In this document: positions 1 to 9,100 of the stretch, one piece after another
Position numbering within the stretch: the first letter of the stretch is position 1
Layout: every line of letters begins with the position of its first letter
From: Tritrichomonas foetus
Taxonomy: Eukaryota > Parabasalia > Tritrichomonadida > Tritrichomonadidae
Direction of reading: 5' to 3'
NCBI GenBank assembly: GCA_001839685.1
Contig: MLAK01001448.1
Span: 37,178-101,177, forward strand
Length of the DNA: 64,000 bases
Made by a program: the position numbers and the translations under genes
The notes under the pieces: generated by a model
What the model saw: only the letters and a program-made list of their open reading frames with translations
Database searches by the model: none
Told to the model about the DNA's origin: nothing

Positions 1-2
1 CA

Positions 3-806
3 ACACCAGCCAAGAAAGAAGAAGAATATTCTGAATATTATAGTGAAGAAGAACCAGCTAAACCAGCTGCTAAACCAGCTGCTAAACCAGCCGCCACCGC
101 CAAACCAGCTGCTAAAGCAACACCAGCCAAACCATCAACACCAGTTAAGCAAGCATCTTCAACACCAGCCAAGAAGGAAGAAGAATATTCTGAATATTAT
201 AGTGAGGAAGAGTCCAACAAATTAGCAGCTACTCCACCAGCAAAGGCAGCACCACCTTTACAAAACACAAAGGCCAGTATCAAACCGCAAGATGACTACT
301 CCGAATATTATAGCGATGATGAGGTCCCTATTACCCCAATCAAGCCTTTAGTCACACCAAACAAAGATGCTGGAAAGAAATTCGTTTCAACACCCTCACC
401 AACACCAAAAATTGAACAGAAGAAAGTTGATCCAGTCGAATATTCATACTATTCGGAAGAAGAAGAAACAGAAACAGTTAAAAAGGCAGCCATTAGTCCA
501 CGCCCCAAGGCTGCAGAAAAGACAGAAATTAACCGAAATGACGAAGACGAAGAAAATGAAGAAGAATTGCCAAAGGCACCTTCACAAAAGAAATTCAATA
601 ATAGAAACAACAGCCTTAATAAAAACTCCAGCAATAATAAACAGAAGTGGCAATCAAATTATTCAGACAACAGACGAAAGAACCAAGATGTTCTTTTGGA
701 GGAGAGAGGACGCGGATTTAGAGCAACTAAACTAAAGTTGAAGGGAGGAGCATATTCAAACAGGATCGATCCAAATAAGATTTCATCCACGAAATTCCAA
801 CTTTGA
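3..806 (+). CDS. 3' end of a low-complexity protein with YSEYYSEEE repeats (5' end outside window)
   Basis: The frame is open from the first bases to TGA at 804-806, giving at least 267 residues with no start inside the window. The visible part is rich in P, A, K and E. The acidic-tyrosine motif EYSEYYSEEE occurs near nt 24-53 and 183-212, with variants DYSEYYSDDE (about 293-322) and EYSYYSEEEE (about 438-467), separated by P/A/K-rich linkers. A block beginning TPAKKEEEYSEYY is repeated about 160 nt apart. The C-terminal quarter is different: N/K/R-rich, ending in a basic tail with RGRGF and KLKLKGG. This looks like an intrinsically disordered protein, perhaps nucleic-acid binding at the tail. 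I do not recognise the family. The reading frame is certain; the function is unknown. Confidence 0.8.
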   Translation, partial: TPAKKEEEYSEYYSEEEPAKPAAKPAAKPAATAKPAAKATPAKPSTPVKQASSTPAKKEEEYSEYYSEEESNKLAATPPAKAAPPLQNTKASIKPQDDYSEYYSDDEVPITPIKPLVTPNKDAGKKFVSTPSPTPKIEQKKVDPVEYSYYSEEEETETVKKAAISPRPKAAEKTEINRNDEDEENEEELPKAPSQKKFNNRNNSLNKNSSNNKQKWQSNYSDNRRKNQDVLLEERGRGFRATKLKLKGGAYSNRIDPNKISSTKFQL

Positions 807-1167
807 AGATTTATACAATCGAATGTTCACAACTAAATATTGAAACCATAATTTTTTTTTTCTTTTTTTTTTTTTAAGATTATTCTTAGAAATTTACAAG
901 TATATGCCTGCTGGATGAGTGGGGAAATCTATGATTTATGGGTAATGTAAAAATAAATAGATAGTATTCTTTTTAATCACAACAAAAAAGGCAAAATTCT
1001 CAATGGAAAAGTGGAATTCAACCCATTTATAAGGATGATTTTGTCACATTTCCACAAATTTAAAAATTTCTACAGATCTTTGGAGAGGATTCCCTTCCTG
1101 AGAATTCTGGCAGCATTATTCAGAAAAAAATTTGCCAAGGAGACCGTTTATCAAAATTTATTCGAAA
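807..1167. other. Intergenic spacer with T-rich tract
   Basis: This spacer holds a long T-rich run (about 850-877) just after the upstream gene, which may belong to its 3' end, and then unremarkable AT-rich DNA. An open frame from 1011 lacks protein-like composition and overlaps the next gene, so I do not call it. A TCAAAATT initiator-like site lies at 1151, 17 nt before the next start codon. Confidence 0.5.
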
Positions 1168-1533
1168 ATGAGCTTCTATCAAACCCAACCAGTTGACAGA
1201 TCGAAATATCTTGTTCAGTTCATGAATGGTGGATTTGTGGATGATATCAATCAACTCAATCGAATGCCACAAGAAGAATTTGATAATATTCTAACAATTG
1301 TTCAATCGGCCGAAAATGACGTTATTGCAATCGCTGATGATGACTACCAGTTTGAAGAAATGGCGGAAATTCCAAATCTCAGCATCGAGGATCGAATTCA
1401 AAGATTAAAGCCAAAGCCAAATCAAAGAATTAACGTCACAGAATTGCTTAAAGAAGGAAGTTTGTCGTTCGAAACCTTTTTGCTCTGGTATTCAGCCGAA
1501 GCAAAGTTCAAGAATTTCAAACCTTTTAAATGA
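1168..1533 (+). CDS. Small conserved-looking protein of unknown function
   Basis: This 121-residue protein begins at the ATG at 1168 (MSFYQTQP). The frame is open upstream to another ATG at 1132, but 1168 is preferred because an initiator-like TCAAAATT lies 17 nt upstream and 1132 would put that motif inside the coding region. The composition is ordinary for a folded protein: a K/Y-containing N-terminus, an acidic middle (ADDDYQFEE) and a C-terminal segment rich in aromatics (SFETFLLWYSAEAKF). No signal peptide or membrane segment is seen. I do not recognise the family. It is followed by a T-rich tract and then a minisatellite. Confidence 0.6.
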   Translation: MSFYQTQPVDRSKYLVQFMNGGFVDDINQLNRMPQEEFDNILTIVQSAENDVIAIADDDYQFEEMAEIPNLSIEDRIQRLKPKPNQRINVTELLKEGSLSFETFLLWYSAEAKFKNFKPFK

Positions 1534-2270
1534 TTTTTTTTCTTCTTTTTTTTGTGTCTGGCAACTAAACAGATTTGAGGTAGAATTGTTAATATGTACT
1601 TTTAATAAAAATTAGAAAAATTAACTTTTTTCCTTTATTTTTTTTTCTGCATGATTTCATGGATCGTATCATGGAATATATCATGGAATTTATAATGGAA
1701 TATATCATGGAATATATCATGGAATGTATCATGGAATGTATAATGGAATATATCATGGAATGTTCATGGAGTGTATAGTGGAATATATCATGGAGTGCAT
1801 CATGGAATGTATAGTGGAGTGTATCATGGAGTGTATAATGGAGTGTATCATGGAATATATCATGGAGTGCATCATGGAATGTATCATGGAGTGTATAGTG
1901 GAATATAGTGACTTACAGTTTTTCAATTTCGACAAAAAACTTCCCCATTAAAGTAATTTCACAATACATTCACAGTGTAAAGCCAATATATATCTTCAAA
2001 AGGAGAGAAACAAATTTGAAAATGTGCAAAAAAAGTCATTAATATATGATTCATCATTTCTGAATAAGAATATCGAAGATTGTTCAATAATTCCATTATG
2101 ATAATCGAATTCACAATTTCTTCAAATTCGATTATCCATGAAAATGGGGGAAACTGTGAATTTCCGAAAATTAGTGTTAGTAATATGGCACTATACATTC
2201 ATATTAAAATAAAGATAGGAGCATGGAAATAGATAAGTTTTATTATTTATTCAATTCAAACAAAATAGGT
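1534..2270. other. Intergenic region holding a minisatellite
   Basis: The spacer is dominated by the ATGGAATATATC repeat described separately (1658-1909). The rest is AT-rich with no convincing gene. Open frames inside it on both strands are products of the repeat. Confidence 0.5.
1658..1909. repeat. Minisatellite of ~12-bp units (ATGGAATATATC / ATGGAGTGTATC)
   Basis: About 250 bp consist of imperfect units of about 12 bp, mostly ATGGAATATATC, drifting to ATGGAGTGTATC and ATGGAATGTATA towards the right. Because 12 is a multiple of three, the array is open in frames on both strands and spells MECI-type repeats on the plus strand. That is a side effect of the unit length and does not show that it is a gene. 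Confidence 0.85.
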
Positions 2271-2915
2271 TTAATTTACAATTTTAATTTGATGCATTGC
2301 TGCCAAATTTTTACATACAAGTTTGCTTGGAATCCTTCGAGATATATCAGGGAGAAAGTTCTTAGAAATTATCCGAGATATAACATAACATGCCAATTTT
2401 GTTTCTGTAGGAAAGTCTCTGCAAATTGGACCTGTGGCAACAAAAAATCTTCTCATAAGAAAAGACACAAATTGTTCTTTTGTTGGCTCATATTGAGAAT
2501 TATTAATTTTACTTTTTTCTGAGTTGAGGAAAAAATTGGATTTAATTTTATCCACAACAATTTCACAATCTTTTAATGAAATTGGGGTTCTTTGGCCAAA
2601 ACTTCTTTTTCGATATCCAATTTCATCACAGACAAATTCTGTGGTTTTCTCTTCATGTAGTAAGGCAACAATTTGAGGAATTTTATCTTTTGATATAGAC
2701 ATACATACTTCTTTTCTTAAACCATTTATTTTATCACAATAGTCATGAATCAACGTGTTTGTTTGATTTAATGATGATCCACTCTGAATTTGTCGATTCA
2801 CAAGTCTTACAATATTAAAACATTCAAAGTTAGAAATCCTATCTTCAGCCATCTGAAGTTTATAGATTGTAATATTAGTTTCACATAAAACTGAGCAGAG
2901 AAGAAAAGAAATCAT
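2271..2915 (-). CDS. Secreted tandem saposin-B-like protein (SAPLIP-type) with reduced cysteine set
   Basis: This 214-residue protein starts at an ATG with TCATAC about 10 nt upstream. The first residues (MISFLLCSVLC) look like a signal peptide. Two saposin-B-like units follow, about residues 28-104 and 115-205. Each has a helical Cys pattern: unit 1 ECFNIV, DYC, EVC, FVC; unit 2 DCEIV, PIC, LAC, LVC. Saposin-like proteins normally carry six cysteines (C1-C6, C2-C5, C3-C4). Both units here keep the cysteines expected at C2-C5 and lack C1 and C6, the latter position reading IGYR in unit 1. Family members bind or permeabilise lipids in lysosomes or after secretion, and amoebozoan and trichomonad versions are candidate pore-forming effectors. 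That role is inferred. The fold call is fairly sure and the activity is unknown. Confidence 0.7.
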   Translation of the reverse strand: MISFLLCSVLCETNITIYKLQMAEDRISNFECFNIVRLVNRQIQSGSSLNQTNTLIHDYCDKINGLRKEVCMSISKDKIPQIVALLHEEKTTEFVCDEIGYRKRSFGQRTPISLKDCEIVVDKIKSNFFLNSEKSKINNSQYEPTKEQFVSFLMRRFFVATGPICRDFPTETKLACYVISRIISKNFLPDISRRIPSKLVCKNLAAMHQIKIVN

Positions 2916-3252
2916 GATGTATGATTTCTGATGTTTTTCACTAATTATTTGGTCATTCTATTTCAACTTTTATTTGGTCGATTCTACACTCTTCTATTTC
3001 CTAATTTTCGTCTATTTTTACACATATAAGGTTGGATCGAACTTCCTAATAAAATCAACAGATTTTTTATTCATTCCAAGCCCTTTTAATATCTATCCCA
3101 ATTTTTTTTTTCGATTAATTTCAGAAATTTGAACACATTCATGATATTTATGTATTCTAAAGTCATATAATTTAATAACTAATTATATAAAATACATTTA
3201 TTAAATACAAATATTAAAAACAATCAATTTATCACATATAAATGAACAAAAG
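2916..3252. other. Intergenic spacer, nothing recognised
   Basis: About 340 bp of AT-rich DNA lie between the start of the saposin gene and the 3' end of the exportin-like gene. I see no RNA gene, repeat or conserved ORF. Confidence 0.5.
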
Positions 3253-5835
3253 TCAGTTTTCATCATTACCGCAATCTTCATCATCAGCTTGAAATTCATC
3301 ATCAGCTCCAATTTTTTTTGGTGAAATATCTTCTAGAAACTCTGTCGCTGCTTGGACAAACAAGTTTTCATCACATGTAAGAATCCAAACCAATTTCTGT
3401 GGGCCATTTCCTCTCAAATTCTCAATTTTAGACCATCTTGGATGTTCCCAGGACATATCTGGAACCAAAACGAAGAGTATTCTAAGTAGCTTTATTAAAT
3501 TGAATAGTAACTCTCCATAGTTTTCCAATTCATGCTTACTGAAATTCTTTAAAAGCCTTAAAAAAGTTTCGAAAAATGCATCAATTTCATTAACAACTGA
3601 TTCTGGGCTTGTTAGAAGAAATAAGACTATTTGATTCATTCTTTCAGCAGGTAATTGAAGGTTTACCATCATTTGAATTAGATAAAAAAGTGCAGAATTT
3701 TGACTTTCTGGATTTAATTTTGGAATTATTAAAATCAAAAAGTTTGCCGCACAAATATAAAATTGTTCCATTGAAAGAACTTCATCACTTTTTCGCTTTA
3801 TTTGCTTACTATGTGATTTTAATTTATAGACATTTTTGATTAATTGAAAGATTTGTCCTAGCCGGGGATCATCTGATGGTAATTGAGATAAAGGCATGGC
3901 TGCTTGAATGATTATGGCAGCATTTTCAAATGTGGTTATTTCAGGAGAATTCCAGAATATGTGAAAAGCATCAATCCCTAATGTTTGAATTGTTGCTTGA
4001 ATGAAAGTTGTAAATTTTTGATCACTTATTTTTCGATTAGAATTAATTAAAGCAACGAAAAAGTTTGTAAGTGAAGAATAAATCTGTGGAAGATCATCTG
4101 TTTTAGCAACAGTCCAAAAATCAAGGATACTATTTATTCGAATTTTAATGTTTTGTCCAATCATTATTGAGAAGATTTCTAAACATTTATTATACATCTC
4201 AAAGCGTTCTTCAGGAGTGAGAACAGAAATGAGAAATGAACCAGCCTTCATTAAATCATGTTCACCACTTTGAATAAATTGTAAAAGGTTGGATTTGACA
4301 TACGGTATTTGTATAATTAATTGTGGAATTGCTTCACAGACATCTCTTACAGCTTCGATTAAATTTTGTCGATCACATGGGGCTGAATTGGCACTCGATT
4401 CACTATTAATCAAATTCATGCAAGCAATAAAGACTTGTGCACGGAAAGGTGGATCAATTAAAGGTAAAACTGGTTTAATCATGGACAAATAATTCGAAAG
4501 CGCAATAAAATGAGCAGGAATAAATGGTGGATTTATCACCAAAAGCGGGGAAAATTGTTGTACAATTGATAAAATAATAGGGCTAATTGTTTCTTCATCA
4601 AAAGAAGAAAGAACAACATTTAAAGCTGCAATTAAAGATGCTGCTTCAACAATTTTCTCAGACAGGTTTAAATCCGATGCTAAAGACATCAATTGTGATA
4701 CAACATCACAGTTAGTTTTCATAGATGCATTGACGAATGCACGAAGAGAATTTTGAAGGATTAAATCAGCATCAGCTGTTTGTAAAGAAACAGTATTAGC
4801 TATTTTTGCCATTAGACTAGGAAAGCATTGTGGTATTAAATGAGAATTACTATTAAATAATAAATTAATTAAATTATACATCAAAGATGTAGTTTCTTTG
4901 TTTGGTATCATGAATAAATTTAGCGCTAATTCCAAGATTTCTGGTGCTAAATTCGTTAAAGTGAGTTTATTTGTGGCACAATACATTAGTTTTGTAGCTA
5001 AAACCAAAATTTCTTCATTTTCACTTGAATTTTTCACAATTTCATGAATTAATTTCAAGAGATGCATGGCGTTGACCAATTCTATTCGATAATCTAATGA
5101 AATAGAACGATTAAATATTTTATAGAATATTTTCAAACCAAGACTACAAGTTTCTGCTTGAGTTAACAATTTGGCAAATAACTCTAATAATTGTGAATTC
5201 AATAAAAGACTCAAACTGACCCATTCAACTGTGGAAACTAATGGATCTTTGGCTTGCTCAACTCCAGCTAAAACATCGTTAACAATGGTTTCTAAAATCC
5301 TGGCTTGTGATCCATCAGCCAAACAGTTGTTTAACATTTCAGTAATGTTTCGAGAATGCATTGAGGCTTCATCGTAAAGTGAAAAATTAAATGTCCTGAG
5401 GAAACCATATAGTCTATCTTTAGGAAACGAAAGAAGAGTTGTGAAGAAATCCGGCAAATATTTGGGATAGAGTTCTTGCGCAATTAAGTTCTGTGATTTG
5501 AAAATTAGAGGCATGAAGGATTGCTCTAAATAATTCGGATCTTGAAAAAGAAACGTAAAAAATTCGTCGGCTAAAATTGGATATAATTCGACTGGAATTT
5601 GAATCCATGACGAAGTAATAAAGTTGTAAATATTTCTAAGTGAAAACTCGCGAGCGTAAATTGAACGAAAATTGTGGAGATTTGAAAGGCACCAATGAAA
5701 TGATTCGAAATTTTTGGTATTTCCAAGAGATGTGATAACCAGAAGTGAATCGATTCCTTCTGGGAGTGGAATTTGACGCTTTCCCATAAGAATTAAGTCT
5801 TCAGATAAAGGAAGATACTTGGGATTGGAATTCAT
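3253..5835 (-). CDS. Karyopherin/exportin-like helical-repeat protein (possibly exportin-T type)
   Basis: This 860-residue protein is almost entirely amphipathic helices with Leu/Ile/Phe spacing typical of HEAT-type repeats. The first 150 residues resemble the N-terminus of exportins: a helix pair around SSWIQIPVELYPILADEFF, then LIAQELYPKYLPDFFTTLL, which matches the (LA)xLFxxEYPxxWPxFF pattern of exportin-1/exportin-T. The C-terminus is acidic (DDEFQADDEDCGNDEN). Proteins of this group bind RanGTP and carry tRNA or protein through the nuclear pore. The assignment to exportin-T rests on the N-terminus only; a generic ARM/HEAT scaffold is the alternative. The start codon is well supported: TTCATTAGTGA lies directly before it, with a second element (5854-5867) further upstream. 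Confidence 0.6.
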   Translation of the reverse strand: MNSNPKYLPLSEDLILMGKRQIPLPEGIDSLLVITSLGNTKNFESFHWCLSNLHNFRSIYAREFSLRNIYNFITSSWIQIPVELYPILADEFFTFLFQDPNYLEQSFMPLIFKSQNLIAQELYPKYLPDFFTTLLSFPKDRLYGFLRTFNFSLYDEASMHSRNITEMLNNCLADGSQARILETIVNDVLAGVEQAKDPLVSTVEWVSLSLLLNSQLLELFAKLLTQAETCSLGLKIFYKIFNRSISLDYRIELVNAMHLLKLIHEIVKNSSENEEILVLATKLMYCATNKLTLTNLAPEILELALNLFMIPNKETTSLMYNLINLLFNSNSHLIPQCFPSLMAKIANTVSLQTADADLILQNSLRAFVNASMKTNCDVVSQLMSLASDLNLSEKIVEAASLIAALNVVLSSFDEETISPIILSIVQQFSPLLVINPPFIPAHFIALSNYLSMIKPVLPLIDPPFRAQVFIACMNLINSESSANSAPCDRQNLIEAVRDVCEAIPQLIIQIPYVKSNLLQFIQSGEHDLMKAGSFLISVLTPEERFEMYNKCLEIFSIMIGQNIKIRINSILDFWTVAKTDDLPQIYSSLTNFFVALINSNRKISDQKFTTFIQATIQTLGIDAFHIFWNSPEITTFENAAIIIQAAMPLSQLPSDDPRLGQIFQLIKNVYKLKSHSKQIKRKSDEVLSMEQFYICAANFLILIIPKLNPESQNSALFYLIQMMVNLQLPAERMNQIVLFLLTSPESVVNEIDAFFETFLRLLKNFSKHELENYGELLFNLIKLLRILFVLVPDMSWEHPRWSKIENLRGNGPQKLVWILTCDENLFVQAATEFLEDISPKKIGADDEFQADDEDCGNDEN

Positions 5836-5853
5836 TCACTAATGAAGTGATTT

Positions 5854-5867
5854 AATGACCATTTATA
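5854..5867 (-). promoter_or_regulatory. AAATGRTCRTT-type upstream element of the exportin-like gene
   Basis: On the minus strand this reads TATAAATGGTCATT, 19-32 nt before the start codon and just upstream of TCACTTCATTAG. Near-identical elements precede three other starts in the window (22403-22416, 39253-39266, 43672-43685). An ACTTTTTA motif lies a further 10 nt upstream. Confidence 0.4.
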
Positions 5868-6126
5868 GCATTAAAAAGTCGAACTCAGAATTTTCTTTTT
5901 CAAATATCCATACATTGCTATAGCTTGAAAATGATCTAAATATAAAACTTTTTTTTATGTGGTAGCGACAAGTCTCTGTGAAAGATTATTTGCAATTATT
6001 CACCCATATATCTTGAAAATGGAAAAATTAGTATAAATAAAAATAAGTATGCAATTAATATCGTACATTTATTTCAAACAAATATCATATTAAATAAAAA
6101 CAAAATGATATTAAACCAAATTTGGT

Positions 6127-9100
6127 TCAATGTTTTTGGGGCTTTCGCGTTTTTCGATATGCATTTACAACACTATCAACAACTTGTTCAGGTATAATAT
6201 AAGGTGTAACGAGAAGCATTTCACTAATACTATAATCTTTAATGACGTCATCCCAACCTTTTGTTTTGGGAATCTCATATGTTGGCATCTTTCTTTGGGT
6301 TTTCTTTGATGGTTCAGTATTGGCAACGATTGCTTCTAATGGTTTACTTTCATCACTTTCTTCTTTATATTGAATAGCAACAGCTTTATAACTGCAAGCA
6401 TTATCTGCCATCCAACTCATTTCTAAGAAGTTACTCGAAAATCCTGAATTACTTGGTTCAGTTTTAAGTGATTCTATAGTTTTGGTGCGTTTCATTTCTT
6501 TACGTTGAACATCTTTTCTACTCTTATTAGCAACATCAACAGCTTCAAAAAGAACAGGTGCGAGCACAATATATCTTTTTGATAGTTTCACAAGTGCATC
6601 AGCCGCTTCATAAAAGTTATGCGAATGTCCATAATTCGTTATAATTAATTGAATTGAATCAAAGAGATTCTTGTTGTTATCATCTTGCTGATCAAAATTA
6701 TGGGAAGGTGTTTGAGCTTTAGATAGTCTTACTCTCTCTCTAAAGTCATCAAATTGATCAGAAACTTCGGAATCAGCTGCAAGTGTATTTATGAAATCCG
6801 TTACGACATTTTTAACTGTATTATTACTTCCTTTCTTACCGCTTCCCATTTGCGATTTACTTCTAGTACCATCAACTATTGGTGTGGAAGGTACAGTCAT
6901 TGATCCAGAATTTTTAGAAACCAAAGGTTTGGTTAGCTTCCTTTGATTTCCAGTTTTAATTCGAACAGGTGTAAAATTTGGTGATTCTCTACCCTGTTGT
7001 CTACCGCCTCCTTTGAATGAAACAAGTTGTCCTTCAACAAATCCATTTGATTTGGAAATATCTCCTTCATCTGGTTCTTCAACAAGTTTAAATGGTGGAT
7101 AGTAAGGAATAACTGGAGATTTCTTACCTCTCACATATTTTGTCTGTCCTTCAGTGAAATACATTTTACTAAATGAATCATCTTCAATTAATGTCTTCTT
7201 CATCTCTGGTGATAATTCCCTTCTATTAGGGATAATGATAGGAACAGTTCTTTTATTTCGTTTATTTGGAGGCTTGATTTTCCCTCTTTGACGATATCCT
7301 GGTCTATGCCTAAGGCCTTCATCATCCATATTAAAATGATTTTGCCCATTAAGAATTGGACCTAAGTCAAGTGATGGCATTGGTATTGGATCAACATCAA
7401 CAAGCAATCCTTCTCCATTTTCATCTTTAATTTGATCTCGGAGGTAACCAATAGCAATTTTATTAACCTTTCCAAGCGCTCCTGTATCTTTGATCGATAA
7501 AGAAGTGTATGGAGTAGAGGTGGAGTATTTTCTTTGTAAGAATGGAAAATAGGGAATTTCTGGTTCTGCCGCAGGATCAATATCTACATCTTCAAAAACT
7601 TCATCTTCGTGCTTGGTTGGACCAACATCAACATCAGTGATAATGTTTTGACCCCTGTTATCATCATCCATCAAATCTTCACGGAAACTATCACTGTCTG
7701 AACCAGAACCACTGAAAAAGCTATGCTTTTTAGGTTCTTCATTCTTTTTCTTTGGTTCAGGTGTAATTTTTCTAAATCTATGCGCATTATAAGTTTGAAT
7801 GTATTCATTTGGTTGTTCTTCTGGAGTCATTTTCGACTTTTCCTTTTGAGGACGTTGGTCCTTTCTACAGGTGGATTCTGAGGAATAATCTCTTGTTGAT
7901 TCACGACGATAAGATTCCAATAGAGCCGTAATTGGACGAGTAGAACCTTTTGTTGCTATTCCGTTTGAAGCAAGAGAAGGTTTTCTCATTCGGTATTCAG
8001 TAATGATTTTACGACGAAGTGCGCTGATTTGAGCATTATTAGCGTCTTTTCCTGCACGGCCGAATAATATTTCAAGGAAAAGTTTATATTTCTTTGATGC
8101 TTTGGGAGATTGAACATCTCTTGCTTGTTTAAGAGAAAGCATTGTAGCTTTATCAAACCCATCAACTAAAGTGTAATCAATTTCAGTCGCTTCCATTGGT
8201 TTCTCTTCAACTTGTTTAACAACTTTCCTTTTAGGTTTAATGATTTCTCGTTTTTCTTCTTGGATTTTCTCCATTTGATTGATTCGAATTTCTTCATTTA
8301 TGTTATTTAAAATAAATTCATTGCTTTTATCAGCCATTGAATTAAAAATGTTCATACTTGCATTTTGCATTAACGAAGAAAGAGAACCTAATCCATTATA
8401 AAACATTGAGCTTGTATTTCCTACCATGGACAAAGATTCACTCATCAGCATGGAGTCCAATGTATCTTCTTCTTCAGTAGGAGCATTAGGCATATTAAAT
8501 TCACCGGTTTCTTTCCCCATAACTTGACCTTTCCTGTTCTTTAAAGGAAATTTGGAAGAAAGTTTTTCATTGAAACCAGTTGAAGGACGACTTTTAGGTG
8601 GTTCATCTCCTTTAAAACGTGAAAATGCATCAACTCTAGAATTAGAATGAGCTCGATTTCTAGAATTTGAAGCCGAAACATCCCTTCCAGCAAGAAGACG
8701 ATCAAAACGAGATGCAACATCATGACCAATTTCTGATCGAACCATGTCATTATGAATGATTAAGTGACATTCATGAATGGTTGGCCTGAAATTCACAAGT
8801 TTACTGGAACATCCAAGAACCCACACAAATTTATTTTCATTCGGTTGCTCAAGAATGTGCCCGAGCTGTGTTAATGGAATAAGCGGTTGGAAAGATTTTA
8901 CAAGTGATTCTGAAGCTTCAACAATTTGTTGAGTTTGAACAAAACTTGCATCTGCTTTAAATGTATCATTTGCTGAGTGTAAATCAACAGCATCATTATG
9001 CGAATCATGTGCTAATATGATTAAATTATCACGATGGATACAGGCTTTTCTATTCTGAAGATTTCTTTTATTATTTTCAATAATGGTATTTTGCGCAGCA

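Noticed and set aside
1011..1196. 61-codon open frame before the gene at 1168
   Set aside because: Overlaps the supported gene in another frame and has a hydrophobic/basic composition without conserved look.
1724..1951. Open frames encoding MECI- and MIHS-type repeats on both strands
   Set aside because: They come from the 12-bp minisatellite, whose unit length is a multiple of three; no protein-like composition outside it.
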